Shown here: positions 51,473 to 61,084 of the stretch, in pieces
How positions within the stretch are numbered: the first letter of the stretch is position 1
Layout: each line of letters starts with the position of its first letter
Origin: Aequorivita sp.
GTDB lineage: Bacteria > Bacteroidota > Bacteroidia > Flavobacteriales > Flavobacteriaceae
Assembly (NCBI GenBank): GCA_024637015.1
Contig: JAGXGE010000026.1
Location: 1-64,000 of the forward strand
Direction of reading: 5' to 3'
Length of the DNA: 64,000 nt
The notes under the pieces: generated by a model
Databases searched by the model: none
Told to the model about the DNA's origin: nothing
The model's input: the letters and a program-made list of their open reading frames with translations, nothing else
Position numbers and translations under genes: made by a program

Positions 51473-53023
51473 ATGAAAAAACTATTCTTCTTTACAATTT
51501 CCTTTCTTTTATTTTCAACGCTTTTAATGTTTTCACAGGAAAAAAATCCTGTTGTGGAAAACATAGTTAAAGAAGCTTATAATAATTCACAACTTGAAAT
51601 TCTTGGACATGAATTGCTTGATGATATTGGTCCTAGACTCGTAGGAACTCCACAAATGCAACAGGCACACGATTGGGCCGTTGCAAAATATAAAACTTGG
51701 GGAATTGCCGCAGAAAACCAACAATGGGGCGAGTGGAAAGGCTGGGAGCGTGGCATTACTCATATTGATATGGTTTCGCCCAGAGTGCAGACTTTAGACG
51801 GAACCCAATTGGCTTGGAATCCCGGAACTTCTTCAAAAGGTGTAACTGCGGAATTAGTCGTGCTTCCGGAAATAAAAGACTCAATTTCATTTCAGAAATG
51901 GTTGCCGAATGTAAAAGGAAAACTTGTGATGATTGCGATGAAACAACCCACAGGAAGACCTGATGATAATTGGAAAGAATTCGCTACACCCGAATCTTTT
52001 GAAAAGATGAAGAAAGAACGAGATGCCATGACCAAAGATTGGAATGAGAACATAAAACGAAGCGGTTACGACAGAAGAAGTATAATTCCCACCTTGGAAG
52101 AAGCTGGTGCGGTTGGAATCGTTGATTCCTATTGGTCCAAGGGTTTTGGCGTGAATAAAATCTTCGGTGCCCGCACCAAAAAAATTCCTTCAGTTGATAT
52201 TGAATTGGAAGATTATACCATGCTTTACCGAATGGTTCAGCACGGCGATAAACCGAAAATCCACGTAGTAGCCGAATCAAAAGATTTAGGAATTGTACCA
52301 ACTTTCAATACAATTGCAGAAATAAAAGGAACCGAAAAACCAGATGAATACGTGATCCTTTCCGCACATTTCGACTCTTGGGATGGCGGCACGGGTGCAA
52401 CCGACAATGGAACCGGAACCTTGGTAATGATGGAAGCCATGCGAATTCTGAAAAAAGTATATCCTAATCCAAAACGCACTATTATAGTAGGCCATTGGGG
52501 AAGCGAAGAGCAAGGTTTGAACGGATCATCTTCGTTTGTTGCAGACCATCCCGAAATTGTCAGCAATATTCAAGCAGTTTTCAATCAAGATAATGGAACA
52601 GGAAGAGTTACTAGCATCAACGGTGCGGGCTTTCTGCAATCGTATGATTATATGTCACGATGGTTAAGAGCAGTGCCAGATACAATCCGAAAAAATATTG
52701 AAACCACTTTTCCGGGTGGACCAGCGCGTGGTGGCTCGGACAATGCTTCATTTGTAGCGGCTGGGGCTCCTGCTTTCAGTTTAAGTTCTTTAAGCTGGAA
52801 TTATTGGAATTATACTTGGCACACCAATCGTGACACCTATGATAAAATTGTTTTTGACGATTTGCAAAGCAATGTAATCCTCACAGCAATTTTAGCGTAT
52901 ATGGCTTCGGAAGATGATGCCAAGACTTCGCGTGAGCAAGTTATTTTGCCAATGGATGAAAAAACTGGAGAACCCCAAACTTGGCCAACACCAAGGGTTC
53001 CTGAACGTAAAGGTGGAATGTAA
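51473..53023 (+). CDS. Exported M28-family peptidase with PA domain
   Basis: A 516-residue zinc aminopeptidase-like protein. A signal peptide (ending LMFSQ) precedes the first part of the M28 fold with an inserted protease-associated domain (residues about 130-240). The metal motifs follow: SAHFDSWDGGTGATDNGTG (His and bridging Asp), GSEEQGLNGS (catalytic Glu and ligand Glu), FNQDNGTG and the late WHTNRDT His. All ligands appear present. It is periplasmic or secreted, probably releasing N-terminal amino acids. It ends at a terminator. Confidence 0.92.
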   Translation: MKKLFFFTISFLLFSTLLMFSQEKNPVVENIVKEAYNNSQLEILGHELLDDIGPRLVGTPQMQQAHDWAVAKYKTWGIAAENQQWGEWKGWERGITHIDMVSPRVQTLDGTQLAWNPGTSSKGVTAELVVLPEIKDSISFQKWLPNVKGKLVMIAMKQPTGRPDDNWKEFATPESFEKMKKERDAMTKDWNENIKRSGYDRRSIIPTLEEAGAVGIVDSYWSKGFGVNKIFGARTKKIPSVDIELEDYTMLYRMVQHGDKPKIHVVAESKDLGIVPTFNTIAEIKGTEKPDEYVILSAHFDSWDGGTGATDNGTGTLVMMEAMRILKKVYPNPKRTIIVGHWGSEEQGLNGSSSFVADHPEIVSNIQAVFNQDNGTGRVTSINGAGFLQSYDYMSRWLRAVPDTIRKNIETTFPGGPARGGSDNASFVAAGAPAFSLSSLSWNYWNYTWHTNRDTYDKIVFDDLQSNVILTAILAYMASEDDAKTSREQVILPMDEKTGEPQTWPTPRVPERKGGM

Positions 53024-53045
53024 AAGTTAATTAAAGCGCCAAAAA

Positions 53046-53092
53046 ATAATCCCCAAATTCCAAATGCACTCTAGGAATTTGGGGATTTTCAA
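53046..53092 (+). terminator. Rho-independent terminator after the M28 gene
   Basis: AATCCCCAAATTCC pairs perfectly with GGAATTTGGGGATT around a 12-nt loop, followed by TTTTCAATTTT. Confidence 0.85.
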
Positions 53093-53700
53093 TTTTGTCT
53101 GCTCATACTGTTTTGCCCTACACAAGTAACCATAGTTTAGAGAAGATACTGAGTGTTTACCCAAATAATAGTGTCTATTTTAGTTTAGAGTATAGCTTCC
53201 AATACAAGAATAAAGTACCATATTCACTCTCTTCTTCATATTCAACTTATAATTATTCCTTTTACGAATTCAAGGCGCGAAATTAGTGCTTTGGCGTAAT
53301 ATAAACATTCAATTAGATTAAGTAAGTCAACCACTTGTCAAAAAGAATAATAAGCGTAAGAATAATTATATATACAGTATATATATAGTAAGTTTATAGT
53401 ATAAGTATAGCGTGTTTATAGCGTATTTATAGTATATCATATATAAGAATCATTTTATAAACATGCTGCTTTTAGTTACTTTGGCATTAAGGGAAGGCCT
53501 ATTGTGAAACTGACTATTTAAATGGCAACTATTGTTAGGCAATACTCAGCTTTAACATATATGCCTAAATAAGATTATTTCGAAACTTCTAGGGAACAAA
53601 TAACTTTCAATGACTAAAAAGCCAATAAACCTCAATCCATACTAACACCAAACCTTCTAAAGAGAAAAGACGGAGTTTAATTTCCGTAATGTGCCAAATA
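53093..53700. other. AT-rich stretch without a recognisable gene
   Basis: About 600 bp with no credible coding region. A TTG-started frame at 53095-53286 lacks any family resemblance. Around 53366-53450 there are imperfect direct copies of TTTATAG and runs of TATATA. It may be a decayed gene or intergenic spacer; nothing else is seen. Confidence 0.7.
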
Positions 53701-53704
53701 AAAA

Positions 53705-53745
53705 ACCCCAAAATCCAAAAGTTATAATTGGAATTTGGGATTTGT
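53705..53745 (-). terminator. Terminator of metK
   Basis: Read on the minus strand, CCCAAATTCCAA pairs with TTGGATTTTGGG (one mismatch, 53707-53738) and is followed by a T-run (53704-53699). Confidence 0.7.
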
Positions 53746-53765
53746 TATTTATTTGATTTTGTCAG

Positions 53766-53783
53766 TTCGAGCGCAGTCGAGAA
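53766..53783. repeat. Palindrome adjoining the metK stop codon
   Basis: TTCGAGCGCAGTCGAGAA belongs to the CGAGCGCAGTCGAG family also found at 8673-8700 and inside paaH. Confidence 0.85.
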
Positions 53784-55040
53784 CTATTTAAGTTGGAAAG
53801 CTTCCTTCACTTTATCCACATAATCCAATTTTTCCCAAGTGAAAAGCTCAACTTCTTTTTCTATTCTTCCGTTGTAAGGACTTTCAAAAATTTTGGTTAC
53901 TGTTTTCGGTTCCCGTCCCATATGTCCGTATGAAGCGGTTTCGGAATAGATAGGATTTCTTAGTTTCAATCTTTTTTCAATAGCTGCTGGGCGCATATTA
54001 AAAATTTCTGAAACCTTTTTTGCGATGTCACCATCGGAAAGATTTAGGTTGGAAGAGTTGTAAGTGTTTACTAAAATTGAAGTTGGTTCCACAACGCCAA
54101 TTGCATAGGAAACCTGCACCAAAACTTCATCGGCAACACCTGCCGCAACAAGATTTTTAGCTATATGCCGCGAAGCATATGCGGCGCTTCTATCTACTTT
54201 GCTTGGATCTTTTCCGCTAAAAGCACCACCTCCATGGGCGCCTTTTCCACCGTAAGTGTCAACGATTATTTTTCTCCCTGTAAGTCCAGTGTCGCCGTGT
54301 GGTCCACCGATTACGAATTTACCCGTTGGATTTATATGATAAGTAATATCCTCATTAAACAATTGCTGCACATATTCCGGAAGTTGTTTCTTCACACGTG
54401 GGATTAAAATCTCAACAATGTCTTTTTTGATTTTTTTCAGCATTGGTTCATCCGCATCAAACTCATCGTGCTGGGTAGATACTACAATTGCAACAATTTT
54501 CTGCGGAATATTGTCGTCGCTATATTCAATCGTAACCTGGCTTTTTGAATCTGGACGCAAATATTTTATTTCATCTTCCTCCCTTCGTAAAGCGGCTAAT
54601 TCGATCAATATTTTATGCGAAATATCCAACGCCAACGGCATATAGTTTTCGGTTTCATTGGTAGCATAACCGAACATCATCCCTTGGTCTCCAGCTCCCT
54701 GTTCCTCTTTGTTTTCACGATCAACACCTTGATTAATATCTTGTGACTGTTCGTGAATCAAGGAAATAACTCCACATGAATCACCACTGAATTTGTATTC
54801 GCCTTTTGTATAACCAATTTTGTTGATCACATCACGGGCAATATTTTGAACATCAAGGTACGTATTGCTCTTCACTTCTCCAGCCAAAACAACCTGTCCG
54901 GTGGTAACTAAAGTTTCACAAGCAACTTTCGATTCTGGGTCAAAAGCTAAAAAGTTATCCAAAAGCGCATCGCTTATTTGATCTGCTACTTTGTCTGGGT
55001 GTCCTTCAGAAACACTTTCCGAAGTAAATAAATAGGCCAT
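53784..55040 (-). CDS. metK: S-adenosylmethionine synthetase
   Basis: A 418-residue enzyme forming S-adenosylmethionine from ATP and methionine. The signatures [12 protein letters not shown] (ATP loop) and [20 protein letters not shown] are intact, with [14 protein letters not shown] at the N-terminus. A moderately longer form than the E. coli enzyme is usual in this phylum. The leader contains a SAM-II-like riboswitch, so expression is probably switched off when SAM is abundant. Confidence 0.97.
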   Translation of the reverse strand: MAYLFTSESVSEGHPDKVADQISDALLDNFLAFDPESKVACETLVTTGQVVLAGEVKSNTYLDVQNIARDVINKIGYTKGEYKFSGDSCGVISLIHEQSQDINQGVDRENKEEQGAGDQGMMFGYATNETENYMPLALDISHKILIELAALRREEDEIKYLRPDSKSQVTIEYSDDNIPQKIVAIVVSTQHDEFDADEPMLKKIKKDIVEILIPRVKKQLPEYVQQLFNEDITYHINPTGKFVIGGPHGDTGLTGRKIIVDTYGGKGAHGGGAFSGKDPSKVDRSAAYASRHIAKNLVAAGVADEVLVQVSYAIGVVEPTSILVNTYNSSNLNLSDGDIAKKVSEIFNMRPAAIEKRLKLRNPIYSETASYGHMGREPKTVTKIFESPYNGRIEKEVELFTWEKLDYVDKVKEAFQLK

Positions 55041-55097
55041 AAAATGGTTTTAAAATTTATAATTACAGATGATTTGACGAAAGTGCGGAAGGGAAGT

Positions 55098-55200
55098 TTT
55101 CACTGCCTTTAGCATTTTTAATCCCGCGCTTGTTGCGGGATCTCATCCTCGGTTTAACCGATTCTGAAGAGGTTGCAATCAGTCAAATCTTTCCTCTTAA
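55098..55200 (-). promoter_or_regulatory. SAM-II-like riboswitch of metK with extended loop
   Basis: On the minus strand: AAGAGG (55198-55193), then AAAGATTTGACTGATTGCAA, then CCTCTT (55172-55167) forms the P1 hairpin with the SAM-II loop pattern (GATTTGAnT...TTGCAA). The 3' pseudoknot strand TGCTAAAGGC is at 55114-55105. Between them lie two extra hairpins, a TCGGTTTAACCGA palindrome (55149-55161 region) and ATCCCGC...GCGGGAT (55121-55141), that the SAM-II core does not need. Assigned by motif reading only. Confidence 0.72.
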
Positions 55201-55211
55201 TTTGTCTTGGG

Positions 55212-55240
55212 CAAAAGTAAAAAAATTAAATGAACCACAA
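55212..55240 (-). promoter_or_regulatory. Promoter of metK
   Basis: Minus strand: TTG (55240-55238), 18-nt spacer, TACTTTTG (55219-55212). Transcription would start a few bases before the riboswitch. Confidence 0.7.
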
Positions 55241-55326
55241 TTTTATTTAAAGTCTTTTGGGGAAAAATTTAGGTATTTGGAATAAAGGTAACAAGAATCA
55301 GTTTACTATAATGTGGGGAATGAGGA

Positions 55327-55701
55327 TCATTGAAGTGACTCATCTTTGTGTAAAAGATGTTCAATCTTTGAAATGAGATCGCTCATATCAAAAGGTTTGG
55401 AGATAAAATCTGATGCGCCCGCCTTCATGCAGATTTCACGGGCGTTATTAAGTGCAGACATCATCAGCACGGGGGTTCTGGAAATGGATTCTTGCCTCCT
55501 GATCTTAGCGCACACATCGGTACCGTCCACCCCGAAAATCAGTTTGTCCAACAATACCAATTTTATGTCGTGTTCAATGATATTTTCATTAGTATCATTA
55601 GGTTTTCTTGAGAGCATTACGTCATAACCACTGAACCCGAGCATATCTTTGATCATGATGCCTAGATTGTGGTCGTCCTCTACTATCAGTATTTTGTTCA
55701 T
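55327..55701 (-). CDS. Single-domain response regulator (receiver only)
   Basis: A 124-residue receiver protein without output domain. The acidic pair is in VEDDHN, the phospho-Asp in VLLDKLIFGVDG (near residue 51) and the Lys in SKPFD. It is transcribed downstream of another receiver gene and the large CheB/CheR/kinase gene and probably accepts phosphate from that kinase. Target unknown. Confidence 0.9.
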   Translation of the reverse strand: MNKILIVEDDHNLGIMIKDMLGFSGYDVMLSRKPNDTNENIIEHDIKLVLLDKLIFGVDGTDVCAKIRRQESISRTPVLMMSALNNAREICMKAGASDFISKPFDMSDLISKIEHLLHKDESLQ

Positions 55702-55737
55702 CTTGGTTAAGAATGGTTAATTCGTTTTTTTGATATT

Positions 55738-56103
55738 TTAAATTTTTTTGCACAAAAGCATTTCAATCTTTTCAAGCAACGTATTCATTTCAAATGGCTT
55801 TGCTATAAATGCAGATGCCCCTGCTCGCAAACATTCCGTTCTTATCTCAGGGATTGCAGACATCATAATTATCGGGACGTGCGCAGTATGCTTATTTGTT
55901 GTTAATGTGTTGCAAAGTGCCATGCCATCCAGCCCGGCCAGGAACTTGTCCAAAATTATCAAATCTATCTTGTGTTTGAGGATGGCATTGTATGCATCGC
56001 CAGCTTGTGTGGTTACAAATACCTCATAGCCACTAAAGTTAAACATATATTTCAACATTTCGCCTATCATGCGGTCATCATCAACTATCAATATCTTTTT
56101 CAT
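55738..56103 (-). CDS. Single-domain response regulator (receiver only)
   Basis: A 121-residue receiver protein. The acidic cluster VDDDR, phospho-Asp in IILDKFLAGLDG (near residue 52), Ser of MMSA and Lys of AKPFE are all present; there is no output domain. Its ATG overlaps the TGA of the large kinase gene (ATGA at 56100-56103), so it is the primary partner of that kinase by translational coupling. It closely resembles its downstream neighbour, suggesting duplication. Confidence 0.92.
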   Translation of the reverse strand: MKKILIVDDDRMIGEMLKYMFNFSGYEVFVTTQAGDAYNAILKHKIDLIILDKFLAGLDGMALCNTLTTNKHTAHVPIIMMSAIPEIRTECLRAGASAFIAKPFEMNTLLEKIEMLLCKKI

Positions 56104-59100
56104 TTCTTTTTTTTCTGATTAATTTCTGGGACCAGGGGAAGGGTAAAAATAAATTCGGATCCTTTTCCCTTTTTGCTCTTTACCGCTACATTTCCATTGT
56201 GCCGTTCCATGATTTCCTTAGCCAAATAGAGGCCGATCCCAAAACCGGTAAAGGTACTCTCTTCCTTGCCACTCACACGGTAGAACCTTTTAAAGAGATG
56301 CTCGTGGTCTTTTTCATCAATCCCGATTCCTTTGTCCTTTACGCTAACCGCACCATTTCCCCCATCTTCTTTAAAAATACGAACCGTTATGTTTTTATCA
56401 TCCGGGGAATACTTGATGGCATTGGTGATGAAATTGATCAAGACCTGGTTGATCCTGTCCTTGTCGCCATCTACGCTGAATGTAGCATCGTGGGTTATCT
56501 TTATTTTGTACTCTTCGTTGGTGTATTTTAAATCCTGGACACTATTGTCAACAAGTTCGTTCATGCTGAATGTTTCCAGTTGCAGCTCAAGTTTGCTTTC
56601 TTCCATGCGCGAAAGATCCAGCATTTCAGAGATTAGCCTCGTTAACCGTGACACTTGATTGTCGATCCTTTCCAGGCCGGGTATTAAAGGGATGGTGTCG
56701 AATTTTTGTTGATCTCCATTTTTAAGCATGCTCAACATTAATTGAGTATATCCCTTAATAGAGGTAACAGGGGTTTTGAGTTCGTGGCTCGCCATTTTCA
56801 GGAAATCTTCCTTTCGTTTTTCCTCTTCCTTTATTTTCTGAATTTCGGTGGTAGTGCCCAACCACATAAAGATTTTTCCGGATTCATTTTTCACGGGCAC
56901 CGCGCGATTTAAGTGCCACTTATAATCGCCATTTTTGTCGAGTATGCGCAATTCCATTTCAAACTCTGTCCCAGTTTTCACCGCATGTTGCCATTTGCTT
57001 TTAATGGTTGGGAGTTCATCGGGATGCATCAGCTTTTCCCAACCTTGTTTCTTTATCCGCTCTATGTCCCACCCCGTAAAATCAGCCCAACGCTCATTAT
57101 AATAAAATATTTCGCCGTTGACAGTTGCATTGGTTATCATATCGGGTATCAGTTCGGCCATTTGGTGGTATCGACTTTCGCTTTCCTTTATTTTTTTATG
57201 AAATTCGGCTACCTCCGTTACTTCTGTTGCAATAATGGCTACGCCTTCAATATTTCCGTAAATGTCCCGTTGAGCTTGGTAAACAAAATTGTAATAAATG
57301 AGTTCACTTTTGCCATTGCGTAAAACGGTTGCGGGCATTTCATGGGCGTGGTAAGCTTCTCCCGTTTTCAGGACCCCGAGCAAAATTTCGTCAAAACCTT
57401 GGCCCTTAAGCTCGGGTAGGGCCTCCATCATGGGTTTGCCAATTGCGTCTTTATCTTTGCCCCAAGATTCTAAAATGGCATCGTTGGCCGTGGATATTAT
57501 AAGGTCTTTTCCTTCCAATATGGCAATCAGCGATGGGGAGGAGTGAATCATTTCATTGTACCTATGTGCACTTTCCTCTACTTTTTTTCTGGCAAGCACC
57601 TGCTCAGTTACCTCGGTGGCGATTACCATGATCCCGTTAACCGTGCTGTCCTTATCGTACATGGGTTGGTACACAAAGTTGTAAAATCCTTGTTCGGCTT
57701 TTTGGTTTCTGTTTATATTCAGTTCCACCTCCTTGCCGTAATAAGGTTTCCCGCTTTGCAAAACGGTGTCCAAAAGTTTTTTGATGCCTTGGTCTTTAAG
57801 TTCGGGTAACGATTCAAGAAGTGGCTTGCCCACAAAGTCTTTTCCTTTTTCAACCAACTGCAAATAAAAATCGTTGGCCAGATCCACTTTGTGGTTTTTC
57901 CCTTTCAAAAACACGATGGGCACGGGCGCCTGCATGACCAGGTTTTTGAATTTTACCAGAAGTTCCTTTTCCTGAACCCTACGTTTTTTTTGTTCGGTAA
58001 TATCCTCTATGGCAAGCAAGATTAAATTCTTGGACTTGTCCTCCCGCTGGATTACCTTGGCGTTTAGGAGCATACTGCGTTCCCCGATGGTTTCAAAGGT
58101 ATGGTTAACCTCAAAACCGGATTTGCTCTCTTTTCCATCCAAGATTGTGTCCAGCAACTTTTTTAATTTGGGAATCTCCCACTGTTTGTTGCCAAGGTCA
58201 TAGATTAACTTGCCTACAGTTTCCGGTTCCTTAACTTGAAAGGTTTTATAAAATGAATTGTTGGCAGCTGTTATTTTTAATTTTTTATCCAGCACCAGCA
58301 GCGGCTCATGGATGGTTTCCACGATGGCTTCGGCATAGTCGCGTTCTTCGGTTACCAACTCGTTCAAGCCGACGAGCTCGTGGTTCATAACCGTGATTTC
58401 CTCATTAGTGCTTTGCAATTCTTCCTTGCTGGATTCCAGTTCCTCGTTTAGGCTTTGCAGTTCCTCACTGCCGCTAAGGAGTTCCTCGTTGGCGCTTTGC
58501 AATTCTTCATTGGCAGCCTCTTGATCTTCGGTGATGCCGCGCATATCTTCCAGGGTCTGTTCGAGTTCTTTTTCCAACTGCTTGATGCGAAGATCCTTTT
58601 CATCTTTCTTTGAGCCCTTTATATCTTTTGGGTAAAGATCTTCCCGGGCTGCCAACTGCCGGCGAAAGAGTATCAGATAATGTGGTTCCACCACATTTGG
58701 CAAGGGTACGGCTTCCAGGCAAATCATTTCCCGGAGGTCATTTACCACAAAAGGGATATGTTCCTTGGTTACTGAAATACCCGCCTTCTTTGCTTTGCGG
58801 ATGAGGTTTCGCAATTCAAACGCCAAGCTGCCTTTTGCCATCTTCATCAGGTTATGGCTGGGTTTGCCGCTTTGCTGTCCTAAATAACTGTTTGTATCGC
58901 CGTTAAAGAGTACAATGTCCATAGCCTCGTTCACCACGACGCTGGCAGGGGTGTAGTGGCTTAATAATAATTCGCCCGCTATTTTTTGAAAATCGGTGCG
59001 CTTTTTTTCGGCATCTGGTGCTGTATCATTAGGGGTATGTACCACTTGCGCGTTATACCTAGTAGGGGATTTCAAAAGGGATGTTGCTGTGGTTTTTCGC

Positions 59101-60560
59101 ATAAATAGTTTATCGCCCTTGTTTACGGGGCTAAAATGATCTGGAAAACTGCTGTTTGTTTCCGATTTTCCCAGTAAAAGATACCCGCTTTCATTTAAAG
59201 AATAATGAAACGTAGCAAGGGCCTTTTTTTGCAGATAGGGCTGTAAATAGATAAGCACGTTTCTACAGCTTATAATGTCCATATTCCCGAAAGGCGGATC
59301 GTTTAAGAAATTATGCACGGCAAATACGCACATTTCCCTGATCTCTTTGTTCAGTTGGTACCCGCTTTTATTTTTTGTGAAGAATTCCTTCAGCCGTTCC
59401 GGGCTTAAGTTTTCAACCTCGCTTTTGGTGTATATGCCTTTTCGGGCCTTCGCTATGGCAGGCTCACTGATGTCGGTAGCGAAAATCTGTATTTTACTGC
59501 CGGCATTTGTTCTTGGGTCACTATTAAGTAAAGGAGTCGCATTTAAATATTCTTTCAGGCACATAGCAAGGGAGTATGCTTCTTGCCCGGTACTGCAACC
59601 TGCCGACCAAAGGCGTATGGACGCACCTTGTTTTGTGTTCTGCGCCAGTAACGGCAGCACGCGCTCACAGAGATTATCAAAAACAATATCATCCCTAAAA
59701 AATGAAGTTACGGGTATCAACAAATCTTGGTAAAGCAAGTCCCGCTCGGTTATGTTTTCCCTTAAATAAGTAAGATAGGTTGTGGGCTTTTTGTTTTTAT
59801 TGATGGCCATCCTGCGGAGTATCCTTCGGCGGATGGTGGTCTGCTTGTAATAGGTGAAATCGGTTCCCTTGTGGATGCGCAACAACGAAAGGATTTTCCT
59901 GAAAACCTCTTCTTCCTGATGCGAAATATCCTCTTTCTCAAACCCATTTCTATCCAAGGTGCTTAACAGTTCCAAAATTTTGGCTGGTATTTCCTCGGGC
60001 TTGAGTATAAAATCGACCTCGCCAGAATCTACTGCGTTCCTTGGCATATCGTCCCACTCGGCCGATTGTTGGTCTTGCGCAAAGGTAATGCCGCCCTCTT
60101 CTTTAATTGCCTTTAGCCCCGCAGTCCCGTCAGCACCCGTACCGGAAAGTACCACGCCCAGGGAATGGCTTTGGTGCACTGCTGCCAGCGAACTGAAAAA
60201 AAGGTCTATGGGCAGGTTTCGCTTGTTTTTTTCAGGGCCAGGGCGGGGGCTAAGCTTCAGAACCCCATCATTGGCCAGCAGCATTTTGTTGCTGGGGATG
60301 ATGTATATGTGATCGGGTTCTACTTTAATATCATCTGCGATTTCCAGCACCGGGACTTTTGTAACCTTTTGCAACAGATCGGCCAATACACTTTCGTGAT
60401 TGGGATCCAAATGTTGCACAAGTACGTAGGCCATACCCGAATATTCAGGGATGGCTCCCACTAATTTCTTAAATGCGGCCAAGCCACCTGCTGAGGCGCC
60501 TATGCCCACTACTGGGAAATTGTTGGCAGATTTTATTAGTTTTTCTTTTGGTTTGCCCAA
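56100..60560 (-). CDS. Hybrid CheB/CheR/PAS sensor histidine kinase
   Basis: A 1486-residue multidomain protein. Order: CheB methylesterase (GIGASAGG, residues 17-24; LSGTGADGTAG), CheR methyltransferase (about 210-480; RLWSAGCSTGQEAYSLA; NVLIYL), then a strikingly regular coiled coil of repeated EEL and SxNEE units (about 655-735). Several PAS domains follow, then a His kinase (phospho-His near 1259 in MASHELKTPVTSIKG; N-box NFITNAIKYS; GFGIGLYLAKEI). No transmembrane helix is seen, so it is cytosolic. The start is a TTG (no in-frame ATG or GTG nearby). It probably senses an intracellular signal and phosphorylates the two following receivers. Confidence 0.93.
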   Translation of the reverse strand: MGKPKEKLIKSANNFPVVGIGASAGGLAAFKKLVGAIPEYSGMAYVLVQHLDPNHESVLADLLQKVTKVPVLEIADDIKVEPDHIYIIPSNKMLLANDGVLKLSPRPGPEKNKRNLPIDLFFSSLAAVHQSHSLGVVLSGTGADGTAGLKAIKEEGGITFAQDQQSAEWDDMPRNAVDSGEVDFILKPEEIPAKILELLSTLDRNGFEKEDISHQEEEVFRKILSLLRIHKGTDFTYYKQTTIRRRILRRMAINKNKKPTTYLTYLRENITERDLLYQDLLIPVTSFFRDDIVFDNLCERVLPLLAQNTKQGASIRLWSAGCSTGQEAYSLAMCLKEYLNATPLLNSDPRTNAGSKIQIFATDISEPAIAKARKGIYTKSEVENLSPERLKEFFTKNKSGYQLNKEIREMCVFAVHNFLNDPPFGNMDIISCRNVLIYLQPYLQKKALATFHYSLNESGYLLLGKSETNSSFPDHFSPVNKGDKLFMRKTTATSLLKSPTRYNAQVVHTPNDTAPDAEKKRTDFQKIAGELLLSHYTPASVVVNEAMDIVLFNGDTNSYLGQQSGKPSHNLMKMAKGSLAFELRNLIRKAKKAGISVTKEHIPFVVNDLREMICLEAVPLPNVVEPHYLILFRRQLAAREDLYPKDIKGSKKDEKDLRIKQLEKELEQTLEDMRGITEDQEAANEELQSANEELLSGSEELQSLNEELESSKEELQSTNEEITVMNHELVGLNELVTEERDYAEAIVETIHEPLLVLDKKLKITAANNSFYKTFQVKEPETVGKLIYDLGNKQWEIPKLKKLLDTILDGKESKSGFEVNHTFETIGERSMLLNAKVIQREDKSKNLILLAIEDITEQKKRRVQEKELLVKFKNLVMQAPVPIVFLKGKNHKVDLANDFYLQLVEKGKDFVGKPLLESLPELKDQGIKKLLDTVLQSGKPYYGKEVELNINRNQKAEQGFYNFVYQPMYDKDSTVNGIMVIATEVTEQVLARKKVEESAHRYNEMIHSSPSLIAILEGKDLIISTANDAILESWGKDKDAIGKPMMEALPELKGQGFDEILLGVLKTGEAYHAHEMPATVLRNGKSELIYYNFVYQAQRDIYGNIEGVAIIATEVTEVAEFHKKIKESESRYHQMAELIPDMITNATVNGEIFYYNERWADFTGWDIERIKKQGWEKLMHPDELPTIKSKWQHAVKTGTEFEMELRILDKNGDYKWHLNRAVPVKNESGKIFMWLGTTTEIQKIKEEEKRKEDFLKMASHELKTPVTSIKGYTQLMLSMLKNGDQQKFDTIPLIPGLERIDNQVSRLTRLISEMLDLSRMEESKLELQLETFSMNELVDNSVQDLKYTNEEYKIKITHDATFSVDGDKDRINQVLINFITNAIKYSPDDKNITVRIFKEDGGNGAVSVKDKGIGIDEKDHEHLFKRFYRVSGKEESTFTGFGIGLYLAKEIMERHNGNVAVKSKKGKGSEFIFTLPLVPEINQKKKK

Positions 60561-60781
60561 GGTGTTGTTTTTGATGGTTCAATTGCTGATGTCAATTCTT
60601 TTGATAGGATGGAAGGGGGCTAAATAACTTTTAAAAATAATAATTTATAATTTTGTTTTTCCTAATATTATGGTAATTGTTCCTTGGGTGCAATTAAATT
60701 TTTTGAGTTTTGGCAACCCATAGCATTTGATTGGGACCGTTTGATATGGGATGGCCAATAATGTATTTTTCTGAAAAAAAT
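60561..60781. other. Divergent spacer between the kinase and OsmC units
   Basis: AT-rich, with no gene or clear repeat. It carries the promoter regions of the two divergent units; only the one for the OsmC side was recognised. Confidence 0.6.
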
Positions 60782-60813
60782 TTGGTTATTAAATTTTTCT
60801 GACGTTATATTTG
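60782..60813 (+). promoter_or_regulatory. Promoter upstream of the first SAM-I riboswitch
   Basis: TTG at 60782-60784, a 21-nt spacer and TATATTTG at 60806-60813, a full match to the Flavobacteriia pattern. The riboswitch begins about 30 nt downstream. Confidence 0.65.
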
Positions 60814-60840
60814 CGCTCACAAAGTTCAAACCTTTATTGA

Positions 60841-60952
60841 AATGTTATCAAGAAAGGCCGAGGGATTAGACCCTATGACGCCTTAGCAACCCTTTCGCCA
60901 GAATGAAGGTGCTAAATTCTAAACAATTTTAATAATTGATGATAGATAACGA
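60841..60952 (+). promoter_or_regulatory. SAM-I (S-box) riboswitch before the OsmC gene
   Basis: The core has AAAGGCCGAGGGATTAGACC, GACGCCTTAGCAACC and GAAGGTGCTA in the order and spacing of Bacteroidota S-boxes. The P1 stem GTTATC (60844-60849) pairs with GATAAC (60945-60950). About 130 nt separate it from the OsmC start; no clear terminator was seen, so the regulatory mechanism is open. Confidence 0.9.
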
Positions 60953-61084
60953 AACGACAATTTTAAAAATTTGTCTTCCCTTTCTTAATAACATATTTTA
61001 ATATTAATTTATCTATCAGGATAAGTTCTTTTGAACTTACTCAAAAGAAAATCTTGTTTGTTGAATTGATGAAATAAAATTATT

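Noticed and set aside
53095-53286. A 63-codon frame starting at TTG
   Set aside because: Non-ATG start inside a terminator tail, Ser/Tyr-rich composition without recognisable pattern, and no neighbour in the same unit.
55098-55200. SAM-I riboswitch before metK
   Set aside because: The S-box core (GGGATTAGACC, GCCTTAGCAACC) is absent here. The pattern fits SAM-II instead.
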